Shown: piece after piece, positions 32,960 through 44,488 of the stretch
Layout: the number at the start of each line of letters is the position of its first letter
Numbering within the stretch: position 1 is the stretch's first letter
Assembly: GCA_022316685.1 (NCBI GenBank)
Contig: JAKJHU010000335.1
Coordinates: 1-64,000 of the forward strand
Reading direction: 5' to 3'
Length of the DNA stretch: 64,000 bases
Source of the DNA: Progne subis subis
Taxonomy: Eukaryota > Chordata > Aves > Passeriformes > Hirundinidae
Notes under the pieces: model-generated
The model's database searches: none
What the model was told of the DNA's origin: nothing
What the model saw: only the letters and a program-made list of their open reading frames with translations
Translations under genes and position numbers: made by a program

Positions 32960-33565
32960 GTGGGGGGGGTGTGATGGCTGGTTGAGATTTTAGTGGTTTT
33001 TGGGGAGGATAGGGGGAATGTTTTTTTTGTGCCATGCCCCCATGTGTTTGAAGCCCCGCAGGTGCAGGGAGCGCTGGCACAGCCCCGGCACGGGCGGGGC
33101 GGCCCCGGGCGGGCTGTGGGAGCCGGGAGCGGCCGCCCGGGCCCGGAGCCGCCGCCTTGGGCCGGGAGCCCCCCGGGCAGAGCTCTGTGCTCGGGGCCGA
33201 GGCCCGTGCAGCCCGGGGAGCGCTCGGCGGCCCGTGAGCCCCCAGCGCAGGCGGCTCCCTGTGGCCGGGCTCCGAGGGGAGCCGCCCGGGCCGGGCAAAG
33301 GCTGAGGGAGAGCGGGGGAAGCGTTGGCACAGAGGCCCCGGGCTCCCCGTGCCCCCCTGGCCACGCAGCCGGGCTCGGGGGCCGCCTCGCTCAGAGCCAG
33401 CCCCGGCTGCGGGGGTCCCTGGGGGCCCTGGGGAGGGGGCGGCGGGGGCTGACGGAGCTCTGTGCCCAGGGCTGGGTGCGGCTGCCCAGGGAGCACAGGA
33501 TGCACAGTGGGGCGGTCACTGCCCCAAAGTTGCTGCCAAGGCCCTGGCACCCCAAAAACCCCACC
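32640..33565. promoter_or_regulatory. CpG island, gene unknown
   Basis: Very GC- and CpG-rich, especially 33060-33560 (many gcc, ccgg and gcggcc). This contrasts with the CpG-poor surroundings and is not part of a provirus. A 29-base T run (32931-32959) interrupts it. A consensus donor GTGAGT lies at its edge near 33566 on the plus strand. It could be a promoter or first exon of a gene outside the recognisable features, or a GC-rich repeat. No protein family was recognised in any frame. Confidence 0.45.
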
Positions 33566-34606
33566 TGTGAGTGAGACTAGAGCAGGTAAAGGCTGTGACA
33601 CGGCTGTGACACTGACACGTCCCATGGTCCCGGAGCTCACAGCATCTGAGATGGTGCTGGATCCAAGGGCGACTGTGGATCTCCCTCTCCTCTCTTCTCC
33701 TGACTTCCTCTTGATATCTGGACAACTTGGAGAGGTTAGAGTTTGTTCAGTCAGTGTTTGTGAAATGATTTACTGTAATTCCATGTTGCTTTAAGATTTC
33801 CCAAGTACCTCATTCTCTCAAGTTTTAAAATTTAAAGTTTGTTCTCCACCCTCCTGAGTAGTTTGCTGTTTACGCTGCCCAAGAGGATCGAGATATCTCA
33901 AGTCCCTTTCCAGCACCGGCCGAGGGAGCTTGGGGAACAGCAGCAGGAACTGCAGGGCTCAGCAAGGCCTGGCTTGGCTGGAGGAAGCAGAAAGGCCAAG
34001 CCCTGAGCCCAGGCCTGGCACAGCAGGGCCTGTCCCTCACGGGTGCCTCGGGGCTGTTTGTGGGGCAGTGGGATGGGAGGGACAGCAAGGACAAATGTCA
34101 TCAAACTGCAACCCCTGCCAGCCTCCTCAGGGAGGGGCCAGGGAGGACCAAAGTGCAGCCCCTGAAAGGAAAGTTCCTTCTGTGGGCCCTCCAGAGGCGC
34201 TGCCAGAGCCCAGGGGACAAAGGCCTGGGTGCCTGTGGCGCTGCCAGCCCTGCCCATCCCTTGGCCATCTGTCCTGCAGGCTGTGCCCCTGTGCGTGCTG
34301 CTCCTGTGCCCTGGCCAGCTGCACACGCCCCTCTCGCTGTCCCCCCAGCATTTCTCAGCCCAGCATTTCTGTGCCCTCCCTGGGCTCCCTGCACCCAGCG
34401 CTGCCGGCTCCTGGCACACGGAGCCAGGGCTTGGCCGAGGCTTATGCTGAGACACCTCGTGCACCAAAATCCTACCCTGGCAGGCACTTTGCTGTCTCCT
34501 CATCTCCGGGCTGAACCTTCCAAGCTGCACTTTGGGGAGGTTTCCTTCTCACCCTGCTCCCAAGAAAACTCTGTCTCCTGCTGTTCACAGAGAAGGGCTA
34601 CTGGGG
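33566..34606. other. anonymous DNA
   Basis: No gene or repeat recognised. The last 6 bases (ctgggg, 34601-34606) are the left target duplication of ERV3. Confidence 0.5.
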
Positions 34607-34993
34607 TGTCACTGAGACATGCAAAGCAGTCACATGGAGAGAGAGGTTTTCCAGGGCAGAGGTTCCTCCGTTCCAGCTCAAAGCTGAGTCAGGGCAGAGA
34701 GAGAGCCTCTTTGTTTATTTCTTACTTTTTATACATTTGTGGGTCTGGCCCAAGATTGGCTTCTGGGGTTTTTCATCTTTCAGCCAAGTGGCCAGACCAA
34801 CTGTCAGTTACAACTGTTTTCAGGTTAGAAATATGCAAACAAAGGACAGGGAATGAAAAACAAAGGATTTGTTTATGCTACATATGTGGGAAAAAGGTAG
34901 AACTGCTTCTAATATTGCACCATACCTAAATGATCTGACTCCATTTTATGAAAATTCAAAAGGCTTTAAATACTCAGAAAAACCAGGGTGACA
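34607..34993 (-). repeat. ERV3 3' LTR (387 bp)
   Basis: In sense it runs TGTCACC ... TGACA. A TATA box (complement of 34725-34733) is followed only a few bases later by AATAAA (complement of 34714-34719), so promoter and polyadenylation signals are unusually compact. The adjacent polypurine tract is the complement of 34994-35011. Confidence 0.95.
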
Positions 34994-35072
34994 TCTCACC
35001 CTTTTAACTTTACGAAAAAAGAAAAACAGAAAAAGAAAAATGACCAAATATACAAAGGGAATATATACAAAT

Positions 35073-37815
35073 TCAGTCACTGTCTGTGGAGGAATCATCA
35101 GAGTGATCACTCGAGGATTCATCCACTTGGTGACTTTCAAGTTGATCATGGCTTCCACCTTGCCTGTCAGCTGAATTCTGCCTCTGTGGTCGCAGGTCAG
35201 GACGGACACACTTTGAAGGTAGCCAGCGTGTCCCAGTGTCCATGGACACACACGCATATCCACGCCCCATAGCGATTAGGTCATAGGGTCTTTCCCATTG
35301 CTTGGTGACTAAATTTCGGACCCGTACCTTCGCTCGAGGCTGTTGCTCATCGTCTGAAGCCTGCAACCAGAGATGATGGTTCAAAATGACAGGATTATTT
35401 GAGTTCTGCGGCACCATAAGGTGATTGATGGTGTACAAAGCCTTTGCCAACCGACTGTGTGGGGTTTCACCCTGCATTCCTTGTTTTTGTTTTTGAAGAA
35501 CACGTTTGAGTGTACCATGATTGCGTTCTACAATCGCCTGTCCCGTTGGAGAATGAGGGATGCCAAAGTTATGTGACACACCCCATGACTGTAGGAACTG
35601 CCGTACCTGCTGTGAGGCATAAGCAGGACCATTGTCGGTTTTCACAGCAGAAGGTATGCCAAGAACAGCAAAGGCCTGCCTCCAGTGGGCAATGACATCT
35701 CGTGCCTTCTCTCCTGTGTGAGCAGAAGCCCACATCACAGAGGAGAATGTGTCCACCGTGACATGCACATACTTGAGCCGGCCGAACTCGGCGACCTGGG
35801 TAACATCGGTCTGCCAAAGCTCCAAGGCTTTAAGGCCCCTGGGGTTAAACCCTGCCGGCAATGGCGCACCAAGGGCGTGACAGTTGTCACACGACTCGAC
35901 AATTTCATTGGCCTCAGTGGCTGTCAGTTGGAACTGCTTCTGCAGTGTATGGGCGTTTTGGTGGAAAAACCCATGCGATGCCTTGGCCTGCGCGAGCACA
36001 TCAGGCTGAGGGTTACCCACGCTGGGTTAGCCAACTTGTCAGCCCTTGCGTTACCTTCCGCTACAAATCCTGGCAAATTAGTGTGACTCTGTACATGCAG
36101 AACATAATATGGATGAACTCTGGCCTGAATTGCACACCACAGGGTCTTCAGTAAATTAAACAAGGCAGGGTTACTGACCTCCTTCAACACTGAACAACCC
36201 AATCGCTGTGCGATGTCGGCAACATAGGCGGAGTCTGTGATCAAATTGAAAGGTTCCTGGGAAAGTTTCTCAAATGCCATGACAGCAGCCTTTAGTTCAA
36301 CCAGTTGGGCTGACCCATCCTCATGGCTTTCCAAAACCTGCCACTCAGATCCATCCTGCCAGGTAACAATGGCTTTTCATGTTTTTCTCGAACTGTCAGT
36401 GAAGACGGTGGGTCCCTGCACTGGCTCTTGGCTATTTTTGGGTCGTAGAGAAAATTGAGTATTTTTGGCCACTTGCAATAACTTGTGGCTAGGCAGATGG
36501 TAAGTGATCTGCCCTGAAAAACCCTTGAGAGCACTTTGCAGCAAAACATTGTTTGCATAGCTCCAATCAAATTCCTCCCTCTGAACCGGGAGTATGATCT
36601 TTGAGGGATCTGCACGCATCAATTGCAAACAGCGTTGCCGGCAGTTGATTATCAAGCACGCAATCAATTCAAACAGCGCCGTCGCCATCTTATGCGGCTG
36701 ATGAGGCAGGAAGACCCATTCCAAGACATGCAGAGGATCAGTCCAATCATCATTCCATTGGCCGATGATACCTGTAGGATGTAAATCAGGAGTGGTAATG
36801 AACACAGTGACATCAATGGAAGGTTCAATGCGGTACACCTGGCAAGCCGAAACAGCTTGCTGAACCTCCTCCAGCACTTTTCGTGCCTCAGGGGTTAATT
36901 CACGAGGTGACTTTAAATCAGTGTCCCCTTTCAACAATTCAAACAAGGGCGACAGTTGTGCGGTGGTCAGTCCCAGGTAAGGACGTAACCAAGTGATAAC
37001 ACCTACCAGCTTCTGAGCATCATTCAGTGTCTTCACCGATCGCACACATTGCACCTCCTGGTGACGGATTGTCCGTTCCAGAATTTTGACCCCCAAATAT
37101 TTCCAGGGAGGTTGTTGTTGTACCTTTTCTGGAGCTACCTGCAGTCCATGTGAATGCAGAGCATTCAACAACTGAGGCTGTATCCTCAGCAGCTCATCCT
37201 GGGTGGGCGCAGCCACCAAAATGTCGTCCATATAATGATAGACGTGAGAATCAGGAAACTGCTTGCGAACTCCAGACAAGGCATGGGCTACATACCATTG
37301 GCATAACACTGGGGAATTTCGCATGCCCTGACGCAAGACTTTCCATTGATACCGCTGTGCGGGCTCGACATTATTTATTGTTGGTACTGTGAAGACAAAT
37401 TTGGTCTGTCATCGGGATGCAGAGGGATCGTAAAAAAACAATCCTTCAGATCCACAATAAGGACCGGCCAGTCCGCAGGAAGCATGGTAATCGATGGCAT
37501 ACCAGCCTGCAATATTCCCATGCCTTCCATCACGGCATTGATTTTTCAGAGGTCTTGTAGCAACCTCCATTTCCCAGACTTCTTTTTGATACAAAAGACA
37601 GGAGTGTTCCAGGGACTGGTAGATGGTTCCGAATGCCCCTGGTCCAACTGCTCCTGTACGAATCCACGACGGGCGACTAGCTTGTCTTGAGGGAGGGGCC
37701 ACTGGTTCTCCCAGATGTGTCTGTCCACTAGCCACCATAAAGGAGGCGTGGGACACTCTGCGCCCTTCATCACAGTGGCCCCAATCAAAAATCCATTCCA
37801 AATTGCACATCCCAT
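35073..37815 (-). pseudogene. pol: ERV3 pol: RT, RNase H, integrase
   Basis: RT starts near 37815 ([20 protein letters not shown]). It has lesions between 37546 and 37336, then reads MRQGMRNSPVLCQ and YMDD (complement of 37223-37234) to a TGA at 36377-36379, just after the first RNase H motif (FTDSSRK). RNase H continues in the same frame (ELKAAV, ITDSAYV). Another shift near 36010 leads to integrase (35073-36020). Integrase is complete by motif: zinc-binding H-x3-H and CDNC, WQTDVTQ, VKTDNGPAY and the Glu of AIVERNHG. Its C-terminus is a strongly acidic Ser/Asp tail. Integrase is the longest undamaged part of ERV3. Confidence 0.93.
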
Positions 37816-38441
37816 GCGGCCAAAACATCCCTCCCCCAGAGGTTCTGAGCAATCTCAGTAACATGAGGCCAATTTATGGCTGTCTGTCCCTCCGGGTTTG
37901 TGATGGCCATGGGATTCTGGCTCACGTAGCATTGCTTTGTTCCACCTAAGCCTGAGATTGATGTCTTTGCCAGGCTCAAAGGCCACTGTGGGGGCCAAGC
38001 AACCAGGGAGAGAATGCTCACGTCAGCCCCCATATTTAGGAGGCCACAAAGGTGAATCTCTGACAGTGTGGCACCAGCCATGGACACGGTACACAGCATC
38101 TCAGGACAGTCTTTGGTCAGGACAGCAGTTCAGCGCACTTGAGGTGGCCCAGTAGAGCCAAAGCTGCTGTCTCCTCGTGACTGGTCCTCGGTTCTGGAAC
38201 CAGAAGACTTAAAAGGAACAAGCTGAGCAATTTGTGTGTCTTTTGGGATAGTCAGAGGGGAGGTGGTTGTGGAGACCATAGCATGAATCTGTCCTGAAAA
38301 ATCCACATCAATCAGTCCCAGGTGCACCATGATACCCTGAATGGTGGCACTGGACCTCCCCATCAGGAAGGCACTCATGCCATCACCCAAGGGACCAAAG
38401 GCATCCAGAGGAACCTTGTGTATTTTGTCCGAATCAATCAC
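37785..38441 (-). pseudogene. pro: ERV3 dUTPase and protease, protease site lost
   Basis: The dUTPase-like part (38130-38441) keeps GRSS, GLIDVDFSGQ, DTQIAQLV and RGDSSFGSTG. The protease part (37785-38099) reads LLNMGADVSIL where the retropepsin motif LLDTGAD is expected, so the catalytic Asp is replaced; the later WGRDVL is present. A stop separates the two halves. dUTPase before protease supports betaretrovirus-like ancestry. Confidence 0.88.
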
Positions 38442-38452
38442 AACAGACTTGG

Positions 38453-41140
38453 CTATGCAGACATCAACACCTGCTGAACTGCGGGTGCTGGCTGCAAGCC
38501 TGCTGAGCAGATCTCCATTGGTTGGGGCTGAGGCAGAGACATTTGTGTCGGCACGCGTCTCGCCTTCGCGCTCTGCGTCGCGTTTCCCGAACTGACCAAC
38601 GGCTGACCATTCACATGCACTGTCGCCTTACACGCACTTGCAGCGTGATTCGGCCTTCCACATCGTGCACAATGAAACAAGAGAGACGCAGGCTTCTGTG
38701 CCTTTCTGCCCTGTTTCTTCCTGGTCCGAGCACCTCACTGCTGCTGTTGCACCCCCTGGGGAATGACCCAAGCAGGCTGCACAGCAGCAGCCACGGCCGG
38801 TTGCACGGCCGCAGGCATGGCCGGCTGGACCGCTGTAGACACCGTCGGTTGGACAACCATAGCCACAGCTCACTGCACAGCTGTAGGCACGGCTTGTTGG
38901 ACCGCCGTAGCCACTGTCGGTTGGACAACCGTAGTCACAGCTGGCTGTACAGCAGTAGCTACGGCAACCATCTGTTGGCTGGAAGGGGATACCTTTGCAC
39001 AGGCCCCAACCATCTCCGACATGAATGGTTCCCCAGGAAGCGTCTCAATTATCCTCTTGCAAACAGTATTGCAGTTGCTTCGAGCAAGGGACTGAAGCAT
39101 GAGCTTCCTTGCTGCAGGATCACTCACCTGCTTCTCAACCGCAGCAGTCAGCCGTCCTGCAAAGCACAGGAAGGGCTCATCAACTCCCTGGATGATCGTT
39201 GTAAAGGGCTGCTGTGGAGTAGCCAGCTGTAAGGTCTGAACCAGGGCTGCCATGCCTGTCTGCTGGCACTGCTCCTGGAACAAGGGCTCATAACCAGCCT
39301 GCCCTTCGGCCCTGGTATAATTGCCTGTTCCCATTAGCATATCGGTATTAACCATACGCCTAGGATCACCTGGATCCTGTGTCCTATTCCGTTCCACTGC
39401 TCTGACTGCCAACTGAGTCCATTTATGCTCAAAGAAGTCATATTCAACCGGTGGGAAAAGGGCTCGATCCAAGCTCTGAATGTCAAAGGGCGTCAAAAGA
39501 CTGGCATTAAAATAACGGAGAACCTGCATCACCTTGGCTGAGCCCAGACCATACTTTCTGACTGCATCATGCAGTTCTGTCAAGGCCTGCCAAGCCAAGG
39601 GTTGATAGGTGCTATGAGTAGCACCCTGAAGGACAGGGAAGGCCTGAAGACCCTCAGATGAAGCAGCAGTACCTGCCATATCCTGCCCTGTGGGCCCCAC
39701 AGGGTCAGAGGCAGGCACTTGACTGGGGACAGACTGAACACCAGACACCGCAGATCCAGAAACAGCATCAGCACCATCACTCAGTCCTTCAACCTTAGCT
39801 TTCACTTCCCCCCAGAACCGCCCGCAGTCTTTTGGGCGTACCTGACAGAGGGGAGTGTCTAGGCTGTGGACGAAGAGCCAACAGCGCGGGACCCTTTGCT
39901 CTTGTCAAAGACCGGCTGCCAGAGACCGGTCAGATGGCTCCGTGGCAGGCACACATCCTGGCGTAGCTGGGGAGCTTGGGCTGCATTCAGGTGGAGACTG
40001 CGACCGCACCTCCGCCACTGCTGGGGTTGCGCCGTCCCCCGCCGGCAGCCCAACAGAGCTAACCAGAGTCTTTCCCCGCCCCACGAGCACTGCCCCTATC
40101 CATAGCCCACTGGGCTGGCACAAGGAGCGGAGTGTCTGGGACCCCCCCAAGAAGAGTCCCTGCGGGGGTCGGAGGCCTGCAGGCACCGCCACCCCCGAGC
40201 AGGGCAGAGCTGTCAGCCTGCCATAGGGGCGGCGTCCATCGAAGGACTGACCAGGACCTTGCCTGCGGCAGCGTCCCCGCCCTGCACCCCCTCAGCAGGC
40301 GGCGTGTGGACAGAAGCAGGCCAACGCACCCCCTTCGGCTCCAGCCCCGGCCCGGGGGGCAGAGCGGGGTGTTCCGCTCCACCCGACTCCATCGGATAAG
40401 TGATGGTCGTGCGGCGGCATGGACACTACACAGTGACCGAATCCTGGTCAAATGACAGTGGGGGCCGCACCCCCGGGCCGTCCCCCTCCACCAATGCCAG
40501 AAAAGGCGGCTCTGCAGCACGGGGACAGGTGGGACCAGCCCCAGGCTCGGTGGGGTCCCGCCCCCCTGCTGCCCGAGCAGCAGCGATGGGGTCGAGACGC
40601 GCCCCCCCACCCTCGGAGATCAGCGCCGGAGCCCGAAGGGGAAAAACCACCCCGTGCAGAGACTGGAGAGGGAGGGGTTGAGTCCATCTCACAAAGGAGC
40701 TGAAGCTTGGGCTCAGACAATACTTCTGGGTCTGATATAATGACCTCGCCCCGCTCCAGCCCCCCGTCCAGCTTCGAAACGGGGGTGGCAGCCCGCAAGG
40801 TCTGCGAGCTGGGGGGGGTCGTCCTCCACACAGCCCTCTCAAATAACTTCTACTGCAGCAACAAGTGTGCAACCTCCTCATCATATTCTATTTCAAGGGC
40901 GTCCATCAGACGTTCCCCCAGGAGGAACCACACCTGCCAATTGAACACAGCATTTGGCGTGGGAAAGAACCCACTCTGTCTGCCCCACGTGAACAGACGC
41001 TGAAGCCCCTCCCGGGAGACCTCAGCGTGTTTCTGCTCCAAGAGGTCCCCCCAAAGCTCCAATACCAGAGCATCCTGCGTGGCAGGCACACAACAGGGAA
41101 AGAGGGGAAGGAAAACCTCACCAGACTGTTTCTCCCACAC
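38453..41140 (-). pseudogene. gag: ERV3 gag, broken
   Basis: The matrix-like frame (40850-41140) begins only a few bases after the primer site and has no ATG in frame at its start. A GC-rich proline-rich region follows (39850-40850) with stops. Capsid (38870-39805) is open and contains a major homology region (QGVDEPFLCFAGRL) and downstream helices (ARKLMLQSLARSNCN). It ends in a repetitive Ala-Val-Gln-Pro-Thr segment. Nucleocapsid (38453-38680) has one clear zinc knuckle (CARCGRPNHAASAC). At least two shifts separate these parts. Confidence 0.9.
38770..38965 (-). repeat. in-frame ~30-bp tandem repeat in ERV3 gag
   Basis: About six imperfect units such as 'cggttggacaaccgtag' and 'ggctgtacagcagtagc' on the plus strand. 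In sense they encode repeated (A/T)VVQP-AV(T/A)T motifs between capsid and nucleocapsid. Confidence 0.8.
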
Positions 41141-41146
41141 ATTGAA

Positions 41147-41155
41147 GGGTCACCA
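41147..41155 (-). other. ERV3 primer-binding site remnant
   Basis: In sense TGGTGACCC lies two bases after the LTR, as in ERV1. The next bases do not match tRNA-Trp, so only 9 bases support a Trp-type primer. Confidence 0.6.
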
Positions 41156-41157
41156 CT

Positions 41158-41547
41158 TGTGATCGGGACACGCAAAGCAATCACACGGAGACAAGAGATT
41201 GCGCAGAGCAGAGACGTTCCTTCGAGAGAGCCCAAGGCTGAGCCAAGGCCGAGAGCCCCTCTGCCTGTTTATTTCTTACTTTTTATACATTTGTGGGTCT
41301 GGCTGTGGATTGGCTTCTGGAGTTTTCACCTTCCAGCCAAATGGCCAGACCAACTGTCAGTTACAATTGTTTTCAGGTTAGAAATATGCAAACAAAGGAC
41401 AGAGAATGAAAAACAAAGGATTTGTTTATGCTACATGTGTGAGAAAAGGTAGAAACTGCTCCTAATATTGTACAGTAGCTAAAAAGTCTGACTCCATCTT
41501 AGGAACAATCAAAAGGCTTTAAAAAACTCAGAAAAACCGGGGTGACA
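41158..41547 (-). repeat. ERV3 5' LTR (390 bp)
   Basis: Same family as 34607-34993 and the solo LTR at 25417. In sense it ends GATCACA before the primer site. Confidence 0.95.
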
Positions 41548-41554
41548 CTGGAGT

Positions 41555-42400
41555 TCTGTGCTTTCCTTCCTGTGCAAAAGGACTGTCCTTCTCCTGCAGG
41601 GGGCCATGGCCAAAATTGGGATTCTATCTCTATATTTTAATATATCCAAGGTTTGTTCCCGGATGAAACCTGCCAGAACAGACAGCTCTGGATGGTCTTG
41701 GCCTCTTGAGGGCCACCTCTCACCTGCCTTCAAAACACTGGGGGACCATGGTTTTCTTGCCATGGAAAAAAACATCTTTCAAATCCGGGTGTCCATGGCA
41801 TAAATTGGGACTCTGCCTCCAAAATTGCACATATCAAAGGATAGCTTCCAGAAAAAAAAGCTGCCAGGAGTGTCTAGGTTCCCCTGGCTTCCTGAGGGCC
41901 AACTCTCATCTGCCTTTGAAACACTAGGGGTTCTTCCTATGGAAAAGAACTGTCCTTCTTGTCCAGACACCCATGGACAAAATTGAGATTGGGCCTCCCA
42001 AATTCCGTCTATCCAAGGATTGCTACCAGAAAAAAGCAGCAAGGAAAAAAAGGTCTAGCTGGTCTCGGCCTCTTTGAGGCCACCTCTAATCAGTCTTTGA
42101 AACACTGGGGCTTGGCTCTTTCCTTCTTGTGGAGAATTGTCACTCTGGCACAGGCACCCATGGTTCAAATGGAAATCCACCTCCAAACTCCTCATATATC
42201 CAAGGGTTGCTCTCAGAAAAAAAGCTGCAAGGCCAAATGGTCTGGCTTGCCTTGGCCTCTGGTGAGTGCCTCTCATCTGCCTTCAAAACAATGAGGTTCT
42301 GTGGTTTCCTTCCTATAGAAAGGAACCGTCCTTCTTTTGCAGGTGCCCATGGCCTCAGGCCCTTGACCACTGTATAGGGACAAAGGAGCTCTGTGCTCAG
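41555..42400. repeat. degenerate ~185-bp tandem repeat, about 4.5 units
   Basis: The landmark 'ccttcct(a/g)tggaaaa' recurs near 41563, 41752, 41931, 42119 and 42305 (spacing 179-189). It is followed in each unit by 'cccatgg' with 'caaaattg', 'atatccaagg', 'gaaaaaaagctgc' and 'catctgccttcaaaaca'. One isolated inverted unit is at 53100-53182. Confidence 0.85.
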
Positions 42401-43149
42401 TGGAGTGGAGACTGAGGACAGGGGACGAGAGCCCTGGGAGTGCTTGAAGGGTGATTTCAGAGATGGGTGATCATTTTGACACGGCAGAAAAGAGAGAGAG
42501 AAATAAAAAAATTATGTAGAGGGCAGCTGGAGAAGTCCAGACTGGACACCAGGAGAAAGGAATTTCCCTCCCAGGGCAGGGCTGTGGTACAACACATCCC
42601 CCAGAAGGAGTCTGGAGCAGCCCAAGGCTCTGTGTGCCCAGGCAGAGGCAGGCAGGACACAGAGCTGTCAGCAGAGGAAGGGGCCAGCTAGGTGGGGCAG
42701 CCGGGGCATGACGACAGCCTGCAGGGACAGAGGCACAGGGCATGGACACCGTAGGACAGCCTGGGCTGGAGAGGGCACAGGGATGGGCAGCAGCTGAAAG
42801 GCCCTGACAGAGCCAACTCCTGCAGCACTTTGGCCATGGCTGCTGGCCCTGGCACTGAGGCCAGGAGGGGACAAGTGACCCTTGCAGCCCTGGGGCCTCA
42901 TTGCCTCCTTGTCCCTGCTCAGCAGCCTGGCAGGGGCCGCCCCATGCTGCTGTCCTTGGCATTGCACATCCCCACATCCCAGTGCCCCAGGAAGAGCCCT
43001 GAGCAATGAGGGAGGGACAGGATCTGCCTTGCCAGAGGCTGGAGCTCAGGCCTTGGCCCTTTGCATTCCTGAAACACATCCAGGTTTGCTCAGCACCAAA
43101 AGACACCTTTTCCTTGTTTGTCCTCACCAGTCCACAGTGCTTGCAGTGT
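42401..43149. other. anonymous DNA
   Basis: A short CR1-like phrase ('agtccagactggacaccaggag', near 42535) is visible, but nothing longer. No gene supported. Confidence 0.45.
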
Positions 43150-43870
43150 TCTGCTTAACTAGAACCTGGGGACACTTTCCTATGAGTTGTGTCCCTCAGT
43201 GGGACCCATTAAAAGTTGAAGAAACTTTGGTCTTTGAATCTGACTGTGAGTTCTTGAGAAGTTTTTTGAGCACCCTCTGAGGGACTGAGTCTGATGTAAA
43301 CAGCACCAAAGCCCCAAGAGGGCCATTAAAGTCCTTGTGCTGTGTCTGTGCTGCTGAGCTGGGCTGGGCTCCTGGCACAGAGGAAGCTCCTGGCAACCAA
43401 GAGGAGCTTAAAAGCACATTGCTCTTGATGAGCAACTCTTCTCCCAGCCCAGCAGGGCTGGGGCACTGCCTGCAGCCACCCCGGGCACAGCACACAGGCA
43501 CAGAGAGCTTCAATCACTCAGGGCTGAGAAGGAGCTGAGAAATGACTGCGGGAGAATCACTCCCAGCCCTTGACACAGGAACCTCTGGCTGCAGGACAAG
43601 GCAGCTGCAGCTCCTGCAGGGATCTCCTAAAGCTGCAACATCCCAATGCCTACAGACTCTGTGAGTACATTCTCTGATTATCTCTTGTGCAGAGCAGCCA
43701 GGGGTGCCCAGGGCTGTCCTGCAGAGCAGGGTCCTGCAGCCCAGGGTGCTGTGCTGGGCCAGGGACTCTGCTGCCTGCCAGGGACAGCTCTCAGCCAGCC
43801 CTGGGAGCTGCTGCCAGCACTGGGGGACAAGATCTGGGTGGAAGGAGACAGCTGTAAGGAGTGGAAGTGT
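43150..43870 (-). repeat. third copy of OR-associated block
   Basis: Matches 3990-4660 (inverted) and the right arm at about 61200-61870 (direct). It lies ~0.6 kb upstream of the intact OR and is diverged from the arms more than the arms are from each other. Confidence 0.75.
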
Positions 43871-44488
43871 TCTCCTTGTGTGCTGAGGATGCTGCATTGT
43901 TCAGGACTGCTCCCAGCATGACATTAAACTCCAGAACATTTCCAAGTAGATTATGCAGGGAGCACAGACAGACAGGGGCTACATGAAATTAAAAATCCTG
44001 CTTTTTTTAATCTACTGCTCTGTGTTGCCTGGAGGGGAAATTGCACATAGATATTCATCTCTCAGTTCAGGTTGAGAAAAATCAAACTATTTTCTCTCAG
44101 ATCTTAATAAACCAGGCAGTGACAGAAAACAGCAGAGGGTCCCTTGCAGGCAGCACCAGTGTCACTTTTCCAGCCTCCTCAGGGTTGCTCTGATGCTGCC
44201 ATCAGAGCCTGCAGAGCCAGAGCTGCCCCTGGGCAGTGCCTGAGCTGGGAGGGCTCTGCAGGGCAGAGCTGAGCCCCCAGGGCTGGGCTGGGCTCTGGCA
44301 GCACTGGCAGGGCCCAGCCCTGGGCACAGGGAAGCAGCTGCAGGCAGGGACAGCTCCAGGCAGCAGAGCCCTGGGCAGGCAGTGGGGGGAAAGTGCCACC
44401 AAGCTGTGCTGGGATATTGAAAGTCCTCTCCAAACGGAACCATTTCATGATTCCTTTTTTCACAGATCTCCATGTCCAGCAGGAGCAA
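43871..44488 (+). other. OR 5' flank with splice acceptor
   Basis: No coding. A strong pyrimidine tract ending ttccttttttcacag (44451-44465) lies 23 bases before the OR ATG. OR genes usually have a noncoding 5' exon spliced to a single coding exon, and this fits. Confidence 0.55.

Larger units (their letters stand above)
34607..41547 (-). mobile_element. ERV3: env-less class II provirus
   Basis: A 6.9-kb provirus on the minus strand with LTRs at both ends. The flanking 6-bp target duplications have one mismatch (ctgggg 34601-34606, ctggag 41548-41553). Gene order in sense: primer site, gag, dUTPase-protease, pol, polypurine tract. There is no env: the integrase frame ends only 80 bases from the 3' LTR. 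All genes have stops or shifts, and the two LTRs differ clearly (roughly 10% or more by eye, concentrated in one end). The element is therefore old, or one LTR has been altered by conversion. Confidence 0.96.

Noticed and set aside
32167..33330. Minus-strand ORF of about 387 codons
   Set aside because: GC-rich CpG island plus a T run read as poly-Lys; no domain, and the opposite strand is equally open.
34060..34929. Plus-strand ORF of about 289 codons
   Set aside because: Its second half is the antisense strand of the ERV3 LTR; the first half shows no domain.
34994..35072. A degraded env between integrase and the 3' LTR of ERV3
   Set aside because: Only about 80 bases are available and they are the polypurine region, so env is absent.
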